64,000 bases of DNA from Ziziphus jujuba (taxonomy: Eukaryota > Streptophyta > Magnoliopsida > Rosales > Rhamnaceae). Under the pieces are notes generated by a model. The model was not told where the DNA came from, made no database searches, and saw only the letters and a list, made by a program, of their open reading frames with translations. The stretch lies in assembly GCF_031755915.1 (NCBI RefSeq), contig NC_083385.1, forward strand, positions 11,677,001 to 11,741,000, written 5' to 3'. How positions within the stretch are numbered: position 1 is the stretch's first letter; every line of letters begins with the position of its first letter. This document shows positions 39,359 to 50,604 of this stretch, piece by piece. Both the position numbers and the translations under genes were made by a program.

Positions 39359-41905
39359 CTATATATTTGCGAGAACATCCCCCAATCGGGTTGCATTAAC
39401 ATAATCATAGGTATTATGAGCTACAACACCTGGAAATAGGAGTCCACATACCCTAAATGCTTTTAGCAACAAATTTTCACTGTACTCTGGCCCTTGTAAG
39501 TTAGGCATAATGAAGCTTCTTATCAGCTCAAAAAATGAATTCAGGTGCTTGTTGATTCTCTCCATTATTTTTCGACTAAAGTAATTTTTGTTTGGCTCTT
39601 CTTCGAGTTTCTGCAATATATAAAATAAATAAATTATTATTATGTATATCTTTTCAACAAAAAAAATTATAAAATAATGTGACATATTTGATTATAAAAT
39701 ACTCTTCAATTTTAAATTTCTCAGACGATAATAATCTTGACTTTGAAAAAAGAAAAAAAAATATATATATATATATATATTGTATAATATCATGAGTAAT
39801 GTAACAAATAAATAAATACATACCTTGGCTTTATAGAGGCTATTGTAGTAGATACAGTTTCCAAAGTGTTTGAACATAAGTGTTGGATCATCCGAGGGAA
39901 CCCTTGGAACGATATCACTGCTGTAAACAATTCTTTGATAGTTAATATGAAAATCTTTTATTTTATTTTGCATGAAGATACTGAAATCTTCGTCTCCAAC
40001 CCTGGGTTGTCCAAATGTATAAACCCCTTCCAATTTCTTTAGCAACGATTTCTCATCATGAAATGCCAGAATTGCTATGAACAAAATTGCCAATGCCCCA
40101 CCCAAGCTGTGACCGGTCACTATGAATTTCCTTTTCCTGTTGTTAAGCAAAAGTTTTCTCAGCTTTCTTCTGATTTTGTAATAAGCTGATCCTCGTTCTT
40201 TGTTTCGATGGATTTCTTTTGGCCAGCTTCCATTTTCCAGTAACCCTAGAGCTTTCATAAATCCGCCATGGACTTTTCCCATTCCAGGGTATTCATACCA
40301 CGAAATATCAAGGTCTGTACTCCATGCATATCCATCGAAAGGTTCAGTGCCTCTAAAGGCAACCACAACCACTTCAGTGTCTTTATTTTTATTGTCCATG
40401 AACATGTAGGCTTCGGTAGTAGGCTTCATTTGAGAGACTGCCAAAAGGAGGTTTATGTAATTTTTTTTTTTTCAGATACATAATGCTTAAATAAAACATA
40501 TTGATATCTCTGAATATGAATTAAATTAAATTAAATTGAATTTGCTGTTTAATTGAAAGAATTGTGCCTTACAATTAAAAAACTTGTAGAAACGGATAAA
40601 ATCCATCTGCACAAACGCCAAAAGTTATATAAGTTCCCCCACAATCAAAAAACACTCGATTATGACTTCGTATTGAATTTATTTAAAATGCCAAATCATT
40701 GCTAAAGCATTACAATTAATTTTTCTGGAAAAATTGAGAAATTAAAAAAAAAAGATTTAATGCTACTTAATTTAGCAAGTTTAGACTATAATAATAATAA
40801 ATGCTGCATTATGCATCATGTATGTTTGTACATATATTTTTGTTTATATTCAAATCATAATTTATGAAATAGCATGTGTCATTATACTGTCTAATGGTGC
40901 CCCTCCAGAAAAAAATTTCTGTATCGCCACTGATTATCAATTACAAAATTTAGCATTATTTTCTATAAATTAAAAATAATAAATCATTAAACTGTAAGGA
41001 GATCCATGCGGATCTAAAATTTTTTAAATTAATTATAGGGTATATATATGTCGATCATAACCATTAAGTCAAACATTAGAAGAAAATCCTCTCCTCCAAT
41101 TTAATGTATGTTCAAAAGAAAAAATTAGTAGAAATTAATTGATCATAGTGTTAATACATTAATAAGCAAGCTATATATCTTCAGTTACTTCATTATTAAA
41201 GAAAGATTATTCCCAAAAAATAAGACAACAAGAAAAGAAAAGAAAAAAAATTATTACCTCCCAATCTTTTGTGACCGTGGTTGAAATGAAGGCTTTGTTT
41301 TCGTAGGCTACTTTAGCAGCCATGGCACAGAGTGCCCTACTATACTTGTCGTCTCCGGGACTTAAATTCCTATCCAACTTCACTCGCTTGTCTAGGTGTC
41401 CAAGAACCGTCATATAAGTTGCAGATTTTCTATGCGGTTTCACCAACTTACCTGCATATGAGAATTAAGTACATACATAATTAATTTTAATATATAATTA
41501 TAACATTATTAATTAATAATTTGCATTATGTAAATAAAATATATAAATACATAGTATCCTCAGCTGGATAAGAGAAACAGTAGTCTAGTAATGTAAAGAT
41601 TAACCTCGTAAAAGATTGAGAAGGAGGCCACGAAAGTTTTGGTTAGCGGAGAGAAAGTTAAGAAACCATTCAATGGCAGCTCCAAAGATTTTCAAGGGTT
41701 TATCAACCAATAAAAAAAATATTTGTCCAATAAGGGAGAGGACTATAAGCCATTTGCGTTTGAGGTTTTCATTCTCCTTTCCCTTTGGACATTCTATGAA
41801 TGCGTCTTCTGCCATGTAGTTGTACAATAAGAAGCGTATGAGGACCAAAGGACCGGCTTTGTCCGGTCGTAACACCATATGGTTGCTCCAGTCACCGGAA
41901 TCCAT
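39359..41905 (-). CDS. class-3 lipase, OBL/TLL1-type triacylglycerol lipase
   Basis: Alpha/beta-hydrolase expected to hydrolyse acylglycerols, probably at lipid droplets as for oil-body lipases. Minus-strand exons: 41605-41905, 41258-41451, 40573-40606, 39824-40437, 39359-39610: 1395 nt, 464 residues. The third exon is a 34-nt microexon (MDFIRFYKFFN plus one base); without it the frame is broken. The hydrophobic stretch WLIVLSLIGQIFFLLV near residue 55 is a likely membrane or droplet association segment. VVVVAFRGTEPFD (199-211) is typical of the family; GHSLGG (285-290) holds the catalytic Ser287; Asp351 (SSDIVPRVP) and His446 (AHNTYDYV) complete the expected triad. No lesions are visible. 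Similar to At5g67050 and OBL1 as remembered; substrate is inferred. Confidence 0.9.
40573..40606 (-). other. 34-nt microexon of the lipase gene
   Basis: Bounded by GTGCAG| and |GTAAGG, it encodes MDFIRFYKFFN plus the first base of the next Phe codon. It restores both the reading frame between its flanking exons and the segment in which OBL-type lipases have an F-x-x-FYN-like sequence. It is too short to be found by open-frame length. Confidence 0.85.
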
Positions 41906-42020
41906 GGTGTTTGATTCGAAAGGCCGGGGAATTATAAAAAGATCAGCAAAAAAAAAATGAAGGTTAAAAGGTTGTAGTAGCTAGTTAGTACGGTTTTCAA
42001 GCTCTTTAAACCTCCACTTA

Positions 42021-42028
42021 TATTTATA
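42021..42028 (-). promoter_or_regulatory. TATA box of the lipase gene
   Basis: TATAAATA on the minus strand lies 116 bases upstream of the lipase start codon, implying a leader of about 85 bases. A perfect match in the expected place. Confidence 0.6.
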
Positions 42029-42139
42029 GGCCATAAATTTGCTTTGTCATATGCATTGCGCCTTTTTAATTTGATTAAAGTGAAACTATTATTAATCATT
42101 GGAATAATCAGTTTATCCACATCTTGATCCATCGTCTTG

Positions 42140-45113
42140 GTTACTTTATCAAATTTATACGAATAAAGAATTTGGGAAAGTTGAACCAGTAGATTTTGTA
42201 CAAAATTAGTTTACTGTTACTCATTATAATAAGCTAACATAATTAGACAGGCCACATCGAGCTTCTTCTTTTGGTCTCAGTTTCTTTGTCAATGCAATTA
42301 AATTAAGAAACATAAAACATTTGTCATGGAGCGCCAGTGTAGTTGAACTTAAAAACTCAAGATTATTGAAATCGAACAAAAGTATGGTACATTTAGACCA
42401 TGGAAGGATCTTAGCTCTCTGAAAAGCACAGAATTTCCAAATTTAGAAATTTTCTTTACCTTGCTTGTTAACTAAAAAAATAATATTCTATTCTTTATTT
42501 ACTTTTCCTTCTCAGGAGCTAGCTTTAAGTAGTGTGTGAATTACTGCTCACGGAATATTAATGGATGGATGAATAGTTACAAGTTAGAGCTTTTTGTTGT
42601 TCACTTGCGTAAAGAGATTGTGCCCGAAAAAGAAAGGGGACAATGATCAAGGGAGTACAAAAATTGAAAAAGTAGTTTCCTCTGGACAGTTCCTTATGCA
42701 ATATTCGCTTGTCAAAGTTTTTCTGTCCTCAACAGTCCATAAGAATTCTTATTTAATTTACCTTTCGTGTTTCACGTTTTTTTATTTTATAATTATTATT
42801 ATTATTTTCTTACGGAACATAAAAGGTTTAAAGGATGGAAGCAGGAAAAAAAAACAAAAAACAAAAAAAAAATGTTTAAAGGATCTATTCGTGTCAATAG
42901 GACAATTTTATAAGTTTTATTGCATATTGACATTATTGACTATTGTAGATTTAAACCTTAGCAGACGGTCAAGTAATTAGTAATAAATTGCATTAAATTT
43001 TTAAAAAAATTTCATTTCACTATGCCTGATTTTAAAATTTTGCAATTTAAATTGGTAACCCTTTGTTTTTCAAAGAAATTGCAGTTTGATATCTCACATA
43101 TAACTCACAAAAGAAGGTCTGTTAACAATCACTAAATTGTTACAAACTGTAACTCAATGAGTTAAATTGTAATTTTAAAAAGTTAAACTTTAAAATTAAA
43201 CATATTAAAATACAATAATCTCATCTATATAAATCTATATTTATTGCTTTATAAATGTGATTAAGTTTCGGATTGAACGATGGTAGTACCTAAATCTCGA
43301 CCCTTTTGGTCGCACTCCAAACCCCAGGTGTTTCTTGTTTCTTATACTGTGCCTACGAGGCTGCAACAAACGCATTTTGGAATCATTACCTCTCTCTCTC
43401 TCTCTCTCTCTCTCGTGTTTCATGGACTGTGATGTGGTACACATAACCAATAAAATAGAGCCATGTGTATCATTACTTATAAGCTGATTAAAAATCTATA
43501 TCAGTTTTTGAGACTTTAACGGCTTTCATTACCTTTAACTTTTTTTTTTTTTTGGGTTTTTTCCATCTTGCTCTACCACTGTAAAAATCTAAATCAGTTT
43601 TTTTGTTTTTTTTGTTTTTGGTTTTTTTCTTCTTTCATCACCGTTAACGGTTTTTTTCAATCGGTTGTTATTGTAAATAGAGCCATGGTTTTTGTTTTTA
43701 TTTTTTTTATTAATTTAAATCAATTCAACTCAAGGGCGATTATGAAACGCCCAATAATTTCTACATGAGAAATAGAGCATGAATACTGCATGTGAAACTC
43801 TTTAATTTATTGGGCTAGGGAATTAATGGTTTGATTGATGGATTATTATTATTATTATTTATTTTTGAGTAGATTGATATGTGGGTATGTCAATGGAGGT
43901 AATTAAAAAGAAAACAAATGGTAGGTTCAAAAAAGGAAAAAAAAAAAAAAAGGAAAAGAAAAAGAAAACCAAAATGAAAAAAGGACGACTGAAAACTTTT
44001 ATTGGTAGAGGCAGACATTGTCGGAGATAGATTTATAATGGAGTATCTGCAACTGCTTGAAAAGAATAATGGCAAAGCAAAAGAAAAAAAAAAAAAGTAA
44101 GTAAATAAAGATACTGAGTAACGTTGTGAAGTTAGAAATGTTAATTTGTCATTTTAATATGATGTGTAAATAATAATATATATGTCATTCTTTAATTGTT
44201 ATATGTACCAACTCAACTCATACTAATATTTTAAAAGGCAGGAAAAGACGCTGCCTAAGCACATATAGGGGTAATGTTTTTAGATAACTGCTTACATAGT
44301 AGCAAGATTTAGAAAAAAGTAGTCAACGTTGCGTTAATCACCTAATGCATGCCTAGGCGTTAAAAGGTGCGAGCCTTTTTGTTCAAAATTTTTTTTTCTA
44401 AGATTATTTTTTTAAAAATATTTAAAAATAATTCATAAAAAATAAAAAAATAAAAAATATTGTTAAAAAATGGAAACTTTTTTATGATTAAGTTTTTTTT
44501 CTTAAACAAAAAAAATAAAAACATAATATATAAGGATTAAGGAATTAGAGAGAAAATTTAACAAAAAAAGAAAAAAATAAAATTAAAAAAAGGGAATTAA
44601 AGACTCTACTAGCAAGTGCGCTACTAATGCACAATCATGTATTGCCGAATGTTGTGATGATGATGAGATGGAGAATGATATGTTACCACTTAAAAAAGAT
44701 TCCAAAAATGCTCAAGTTGAAATTAGAGAGCCCAAAGAAAATGATTTTGTATCGAGTAGCATGGAAGATGAGTTGGATGAAAATGTAAATATTTAATTGG
44801 AATCCAATAAAGAATTAGACAAGAGTTAGATTATGGTAATAGTTAAAGTATGTATTAATCTAGGAATTCTTTGGTACTGTAGGTTTGTAATATATATGTC
44901 TTAAAACTAATTTGTTGTTGGAAACTTGGAAAACATGAATTTTCATAAATCTATTATGATCAATTACATGTTAATTCATATTTATTGCACATACAAAGGT
45001 AATATAGAGTTATATATATTTTGACATTTAAAATATGAATAATTTTGTTTATTTAGTAGCCTTATAATAATGAAAATAATAATATAATTATGAAACATCT
45101 TTTCATGCTTAGA
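42140..45113. other. Intergenic AT-rich region with a coding-like scrap
   Basis: Contains a (CT)n tract at about 43391-43414 and poly(A)/poly(T) runs. At 44587-44829 (+) an acidic coding-like reading frame (CDDDEMENDMLP, EDELDENVN) is open for 70 codons, ends at TAA 44794-44796, and continues in frame to TAG at 44829 with similar composition. No start codon context or splice sites; family unknown. Confidence 0.45.
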
Positions 45114-45121
45114 CTTCAACG

Positions 45122-47050
45122 TAGGAATGTCAACGGGACGGGGCGGGACCGGTTTTTAAAATCCCATCCCCGTCCCCTCCGGGAATTTTCCATCCCATCC
45201 CCACGGTTTTTCCCGTTTCTTCAGAAGCGGGACGAGAACGGGGATTCCCCTATCGAGGATGGGACGAGGCTGTTTTTCCCCTTTTTTTATGATTGCACAT
45301 TTAATCAAGATGATAAAACTAGTAATCTCCTTTCATTATAATGGTAAAACATAGCAAATTTTAATCACAAAATTGTAAGGGTCATGAATATACTACATAA
45401 AGTGGAACTACACAAGGTTTTCTATGTAATCTTCCAAGTACACCTACCTCATACCACAACATTAGCACAAGTCTCTGCACGTGAGGAAATGCTTTCATGA
45501 GTGAATGTTAGTGAATAAAAACATTTCTACAGCAATCATCGACTTCTAATTGCAAATGCTTGAGGTTTGTTAATAGGATTAGGAATTACTTTACCAAGCC
45601 TGACAAACCAATCAAAGAGTAAGGAACTAGAATAATCAAACAAAGAAAAATAAATAAATAAATAAAAACCTCCATCATTAATAACATAAAAAACTTACCC
45701 GAGTTAAAATGTGACTGACTCCAAGAACTTCTAGCTGGGAAAGACAACATGAAACCTGTTTGATGACATAGTTATCGAACCAATCCATCATGGATACCTC
45801 AACAAGCTTAGGTAGATTCCTCAAAACCAAGTTAATTCTATTACATCTCAGAATGTATACTGAAACAAGGTTCATGGCACTAATCTATATTCTTCCAATG
45901 AAAGGACAATCTTGTATTACTAATTACTTCAAAGCAAGTGATGGACCGATAAGTCTCAAAGCATTCAAAGTTTTGTAATAACTCACATTTAATCGTTCAA
46001 GAACTGGACAATTTGACAAGAACCGCTCGATAACTTGTCCATTCACATTAACAGACTTGCAGGGACTCAAACCCAATGTGTTTTGGACTTAAAAGTCTTT
46101 TGGGAAAATTATACTTGTATTCAGAAGTTGGAGCATTAACTTTACCTAGAGTGGAGTCTAACTAAAGCTTATGAACTCTCTTTTTCATAGCAAATTCAAT
46201 CAAATCACAGAAAAAACAATAATGCTCATCACCAAGATATTGAAAACAAAGCCTGAATTGATCTATCTTTGGGACCTTGTGCTACGTAGTAACCCAATTT
46301 AGAAACTAGCGTTTTAGAAACTTCCAATTTTCTCTCTTTTTCTTGTGTATAACAGAGGCCTAGTCTACCATAAGAGTTCGTATGTAATCCTCCTTAGAGG
46401 AGGGCTTTTTGTGCTTTAATGCAATCATTATTACCCAAAAAAAGAAAAAGAAAAAAAAAAGCCCGACTTTAACATTTTATCGAGTAAATTGTAAGTACAA
46501 CAATATAAGTTTTAGCAATGAAACAAGTCCAAATAACGCATTTTGCAAATTTTAAATAGCAAAAATAAGAACCAAGAAAGCATACCTCAATTGATAGAAG
46601 AAGAAGAAGAACCAAGAAAGCAAACCTCACCTGGCTTTCAATGACTGAGCGAGAAATAGAGTGCAAGCTTATGAAGCAGAGAAACGCCGCCGATACAAGC
46701 GACAAGTAAGCTTGGTAGCAGCTTGGTGGCACTGGCGGCGGCTTGGTGAATTCATTGGTGCGGCAGCAGCTCTTTGTCTTTGTGAGGTGAAGGTGACGGC
46801 AAGCAAGAAGGAAGGGAATGAATGAAATAGGGGCTGTTTTTTTGTTAGGGTTAATGAAATCATATGAAAAATAAATAAATAAATAAATATATATATATAT
46901 ATATATATATAGGGCTGGGTTCGGGCTGGAATTTTTATTCCCCAGGTCCAGCCCGACCCCGATTCGGGTTTTAAATAATAAGCCCGAAACCGCCCCGTTG
47001 GGGCGGTGCACCGTGGATTACGGTTTGTACGGATCAAATTGTCATTCCTA
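45122..47050. mobile_element. non-autonomous hAT-like DNA transposon, 1929 bp
   Basis: The ends are inverted repeats: the left starts TAGGAATGTCAA and the right, read on the minus strand, starts TAGGAATGACAA (11 of 12). This matches the hAT-type YAGGNATG end. Immediate flanks are CTTCAACG (45114-45121) and CTTCACCG (47051-47058), an 8-bp target duplication with one change, the length typical of hAT. Subterminal regions are rich in GGGACGGGGCGGG and CCCGACCCCG-like repeats. There is no transposase; the interior includes a broken F-box/LRR gene fragment. Ends and duplication are seen directly; mobilisation by a hAT transposase elsewhere is inferred. Confidence 0.8.
45699..46265 (-). pseudogene. 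F-box/LRR (FBD-type) gene fragment inside the hAT element
   Basis: The minus strand reads through recognisable leucine-rich-repeat text of the plant F-box/LRR family: DLIEFAMKKRVHKL, SVNVNGQVIERFLSNCP, VLERLNVSYYKTLNALRL, LPKLVEVSMMDWFDNYV and SQLEVLGVS. At least three in-frame stops interrupt it and there is no F-box or start. The fragment ends at a normal-looking donor (GG|GTAAG), so genomic rather than processed DNA was captured. It is not expected to make protein. Confidence 0.75.
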
Positions 47051-47058
47051 CTTCACCG

Positions 47059-48285
47059 TCTAGCTCGCCTTAAGCCTTTTAGAACACTCATTAATACACT
47101 GTGTATGCAATAATTTTTACAAGGGGCTCTAGTCCATATCATCCACCCTTTTTTTACGTCATCCACCACATGACAAACTTTTTGCCTCAATTTCCTATTG
47201 GCCGCACTGTAAGTGAGAAATTTCAACTGGTTATTTTATTGTGATAGGCTGATAGCCAAACTAAAATAATGCTTATGGTAATATTAACACAAAAAAAAAA
47301 GAAAAAAAAAAAAGAAAGTATCCAGGACGATGTTAGATTCATGAATTATGTTAGATGGATTGAGTTGTTTCTAACAAGATGTTAGATTCATTTATTCTTT
47401 TTTGTTTTTAAATTGCATGATAGTTGCAAGAGCTGTCAAGCAAAAATTCGAGCATATGAAATGAAGATCATTTGATTGATGAGTAAGAATAAGGGTTAAT
47501 AAACATATATTACAAAATTAGATTCGAATCTTTTTTCATTTCGTTTATTCTTTTACCAAAAAATTCATTTAATTTCAACAAAAGTGCATATATATATATA
47601 TATATATTTATACATAATGTTGTTATTATAGGCTAGATCACCCAGAACATGGTGGATAATAAATTACATATGATCAATAAAAACACCTACCAAATTATTA
47701 TAGGAAACAATGCCTACCATATTATGGACAACCTTGTCTATGATAGCAGGATTATAAGTATAGGAGAATACTTGCGGTCTCCACATTCATGTGGAAGGCT
47801 TCCTTCTTATCAATTTATATGTGTTTTTTCATTATTGATAAAGTGTCTGTCATCACAAGGTTATAATAAGTAGATGTTTTTTTATTAATATTGTAGGACT
47901 TATAATTAATTTTGCTTTCTTTAAATAATTATTTTTTTAATTATGTTTCAAACAAGATCCCTAAAATTTGGTAATGAGCAATTAAAAATAATCATTCAAA
48001 AAAAAAAAAAGAGCAAAATTACCACAATATTAATGAAAAAAAATCTGTATTAATTAAAAGGTTGTGATTGAAAACACATTAGAACATTGATAAAACAACA
48101 TATAGGAGGGTGGGGAGGAATCAATCTATAAATGTGGAGACAAACATTGGCTATTGTTGTTTTTGTGACTCTAAATTAATGATAAACATGAGGATTTGAT
48201 GGGATGATGTTTGGTGATGAAGTGAAGAGGAAGGAAGCAAGAGAAGAGAGAGAAAAAAATTATGGTTTTGCCCCTCTTTAATGAT
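47059..48285. other. Intergenic region left of the copia element
   Basis: AT-rich, with an (AT)n tract at about 47587-47609 and poly(A) runs. No gene was recognised. The last 60 bases are purine-rich and may belong to the copia LTR, whose left edge is uncertain. Confidence 0.4.
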
Positions 48286-48680
48286 ATGTTAGCCTAGGAA
48301 TTCATGCCAAACAGTAAGAATAGTATTTTCTACCTTGTTTTAGAGTGAGAAACAGTGGGTTCTTCAAAATCCCATCAATGGTGCCATGCTCTTGGTGATT
48401 AAGCTTGTAATCTCTTCAAGATAATGAAAATTATCATCTCCTTGCTTGCCCATGGACGTAGATCACCTTGATCGAACCACGTAAAACTTTTGTGTGTTTT
48501 TTTCTCTCTCTTTCTCTCTCTCCTCTTATATTTATGTGCTTGTCTTTCTCTCTCTCGATTTTTCATATGGGTTTGTTATGAATCTTCTATTATCTATATT
48601 TGCTTGTTTGTGGACTAGTTGTGAGTTGTGTGCTGCTTGTGGATATATATTGCTTGCTATACACAGGTTGAATCTCTACA
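48286..48680 (+). repeat. 5' LTR of a Ty1/copia retrotransposon (left edge approximate)
   Basis: Ends ...TCTACA two bases before a primer binding site. It contains TGGACGTAGATCACCTTGA then CGAACCACGTAAA, the conserved R/U5-type sequence of many plant copia LTRs, followed by a CT-rich tract. The left edge is placed at TGTTAGCC (48286) because it offers a TG end, but no matching 3' LTR or target duplication is available for confirmation. Confidence 0.6.
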
Positions 48681-48683
48681 AAT

Positions 48684-48695
48684 TGGTATCAGAGC
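48684..48695 (+). other. Primer binding site (initiator tRNA-Met)
   Basis: TGGTATCAGAGC is complementary to the 3' end of plant initiator methionine tRNA, the standard minus-strand primer of copia elements. It fixes the 5' LTR boundary. Confidence 0.9.
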
Positions 48696-48869
48696 CTAGG
48701 TTGGTGAAAATCTAGGGATTGGAGTTTGGAGATTTAGGGCTTTTGTGTAGCTTGTTGTTGTTAGCTTCTTGTGGTGGAACTGGGGGTTCCCTTGGTTGAA
48801 GCTAGGTTGGTTATAGTGTACCCAAGCAAACTTGACCCTGTCTACTAAGTGAGAAATTCACGAGCTTAA

Positions 48870-49917
48870 ATGATTTTGGCCTTTGAAAGATGAAAATAAA
48901 GGCGGGGTTAGTCAAGGAAGGGTTAGATGTGGCTTTAGAAGGTGAAGAACATTTACCGGAAACAATGGATGTTAGAGAGAAGAGGGAATTATTGAAAAAG
49001 GCATATAGTTTAATAATTCTTGGTCTTGGAGACAAGGTTTGAGAGAGGTATCGAAGGAAACAACGGCAGCGAATGTTTGGAGAGTTTTGGAAGAAAGATA
49101 CATGGCTAAATCGGTACCGAGCCGCATCAATTTGAAGCAACGGCTATATGACTTCAAAATGAAAGAGGGAAGGTCTTTGAGTGATAATCTTGATGACTTC
49201 ACTAAGTTGATTCAAGACATGGAGAGTATGCAAATCTTAATTGAGGGTGAGGACCAAGCGGTGATTTTACTTAATTTTTTGCCTCAAGGAAACGAACACT
49301 CTGTGGATATTCTCAAGTATGGATACTCTCATGTATGGAAGACAAACCTTGGATGTGCAGGAAGTTATAGCAGCGATAGTTGCCAAAGATGCGGAGAAGA
49401 GCTTGAGTGGCAAGAGTAGTGATGGGTTGGGCCTCACAGTGAGAGGTAGAACCTTAGATCGGCCTAGTGGTAAAAATTGGTGAGGTAAAAGTCGAGGTAG
49501 ATCGAAATCAAGGGACAAAATGAGATGTTTCCATTGTAATCAATTGGGGCATTTCAAAAAGGATTGTCCAGAGAGGCTTAGAAAAGGGAAGGAGAAGCAA
49601 TCCAATGGAGATGCAAATGTTGCCTTGGAAGGTTATGAAAGCTCTGAAATATTGCTTGTAACTGATCGAGACAATGTTGTTGAGTGGATACTTAATTCAG
49701 GTTGTACTTTCCATATGAGTCCAATGAGGAGTTATTTTGATACAATTGAGGAACTAGATGGAGAACGTGTTATCACGGGGAACAATGCGATTTGTAATGT
49801 TAAGGGGATTGGTACGATAAAGTTGAAGCTTCATGATGGAGTTGTGAGAACTTTGTCGGATGTGCGGTATATTCCCGGGTTGAAGAGGAATTTGATTTCT
49901 CTTGGTATAATGGATGA
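48870..49917 (+). pseudogene. Ty1/copia gag and protease fragment, frameshifted
   Basis: Recognisable in order: the gag N terminus (MKIKAGLVKEGLDVALEGEE), the UBN2-type gag core (NVWRVLEERYMAKSVPSR, LDDFTKLIQDME), a CCHC zinc knuckle (CFHCNQLGHFKKDC, near 49525) and the start of the aspartic protease. In-frame stops lie near 48868 and 49038, with frame changes near 49035, near 49320 and a stop in the linker near 49480. The protease motif reads ILNSGCTFHM where the family has DSG, so the catalytic Asp is Asn. The element stops at about 49917, where LTR copy A begins; integrase and reverse transcriptase are absent from the window. It is non-functional. Confidence 0.85.
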
Positions 49918-50426
49918 GTCCCAAATTATACCGAAATTGTTGCACTGTTAGGACCCATCCAGGATCCTTCCCTAGAACCCTAGATAATCCCTGATCCCAA
50001 AGGAAACCCTACCGGACCATCCTGAGAAAAATACGGCAGCATCTCCCGTAAGGGTAAAGCGTGCCTAAAAATTTATCTGCACAAAAATGCATTCCTATAT
50101 TGTACCACCTTATCCCTCTCACCTTACTACAATTAAATTTCACAAATGACAGCATTTCGATAACAAATCATATGAAACACACACACACATATATACAATA
50201 GAAATAATTTACTAAATGACCAAAATATACCTTTTAAATATTCACGTCCGCCCGCACCACCCACTTAGTGCCATACATTTCCAAATACACTTCAAATATC
50301 GTTTCACCAACATACCAATTCATAATATAGAAAGAAAGGGAAAACAACATCACATTAACAATAAATAAACAATAACAATCATTTTAATGATGATAGTATT
50401 ACTGTAACTTACAATATTACCATATA

Positions 50427-50604
50427 TGCCCGAAGGCTATCATACTCATTTGAAGGCGATCACCCATCCAAGGGTTATCACATAACCACACTTGCCTAGG
50501 GGCTATCTCACCTGCCCAAAGGCTACCACTTGCCTGAGGACTATTATACTGGTCCGATGGCTATCTTTCTTGCCCGTAGGCTGTGATAATTGTTCGAAGG
50601 CACC
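50427..50604. repeat. Degenerate minisatellite in LTR copy B
   Basis: About eight diverged units of roughly 20-25 bases based on TTGCCCGAAGGCTATCATAC (variants with CCTAGGGGCTATC, CCCAAAGGCTACC, CCTGAGGACTATT, CCCGTAGGCTGTG). I do not see the array in the other copies. Confidence 0.7.

Noticed and set aside
39692..40444. 250-codon minus-strand frame as a complete separate lipase
   Set aside because: It has no ATG at its start and reads through intron at both ends; it is the fourth exon of the lipase gene.
40437..41258. Lipase gene broken by frameshift
   Set aside because: A 34-nt microexon at 40573-40606 with good splice sites repairs the frame and supplies the expected family residues.
46469..47011. 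180-codon minus-strand frame as a gene
   Set aside because: It runs from the GC-rich subterminal end of the hAT-like element through an (AT)n tract giving Tyr-Ile repeats; not coding-like.
50427..50604. CRISPR-like repeat array
   Set aside because: Plant nuclear DNA, degenerate contiguous units without spacers; it is a minisatellite inside an LTR.
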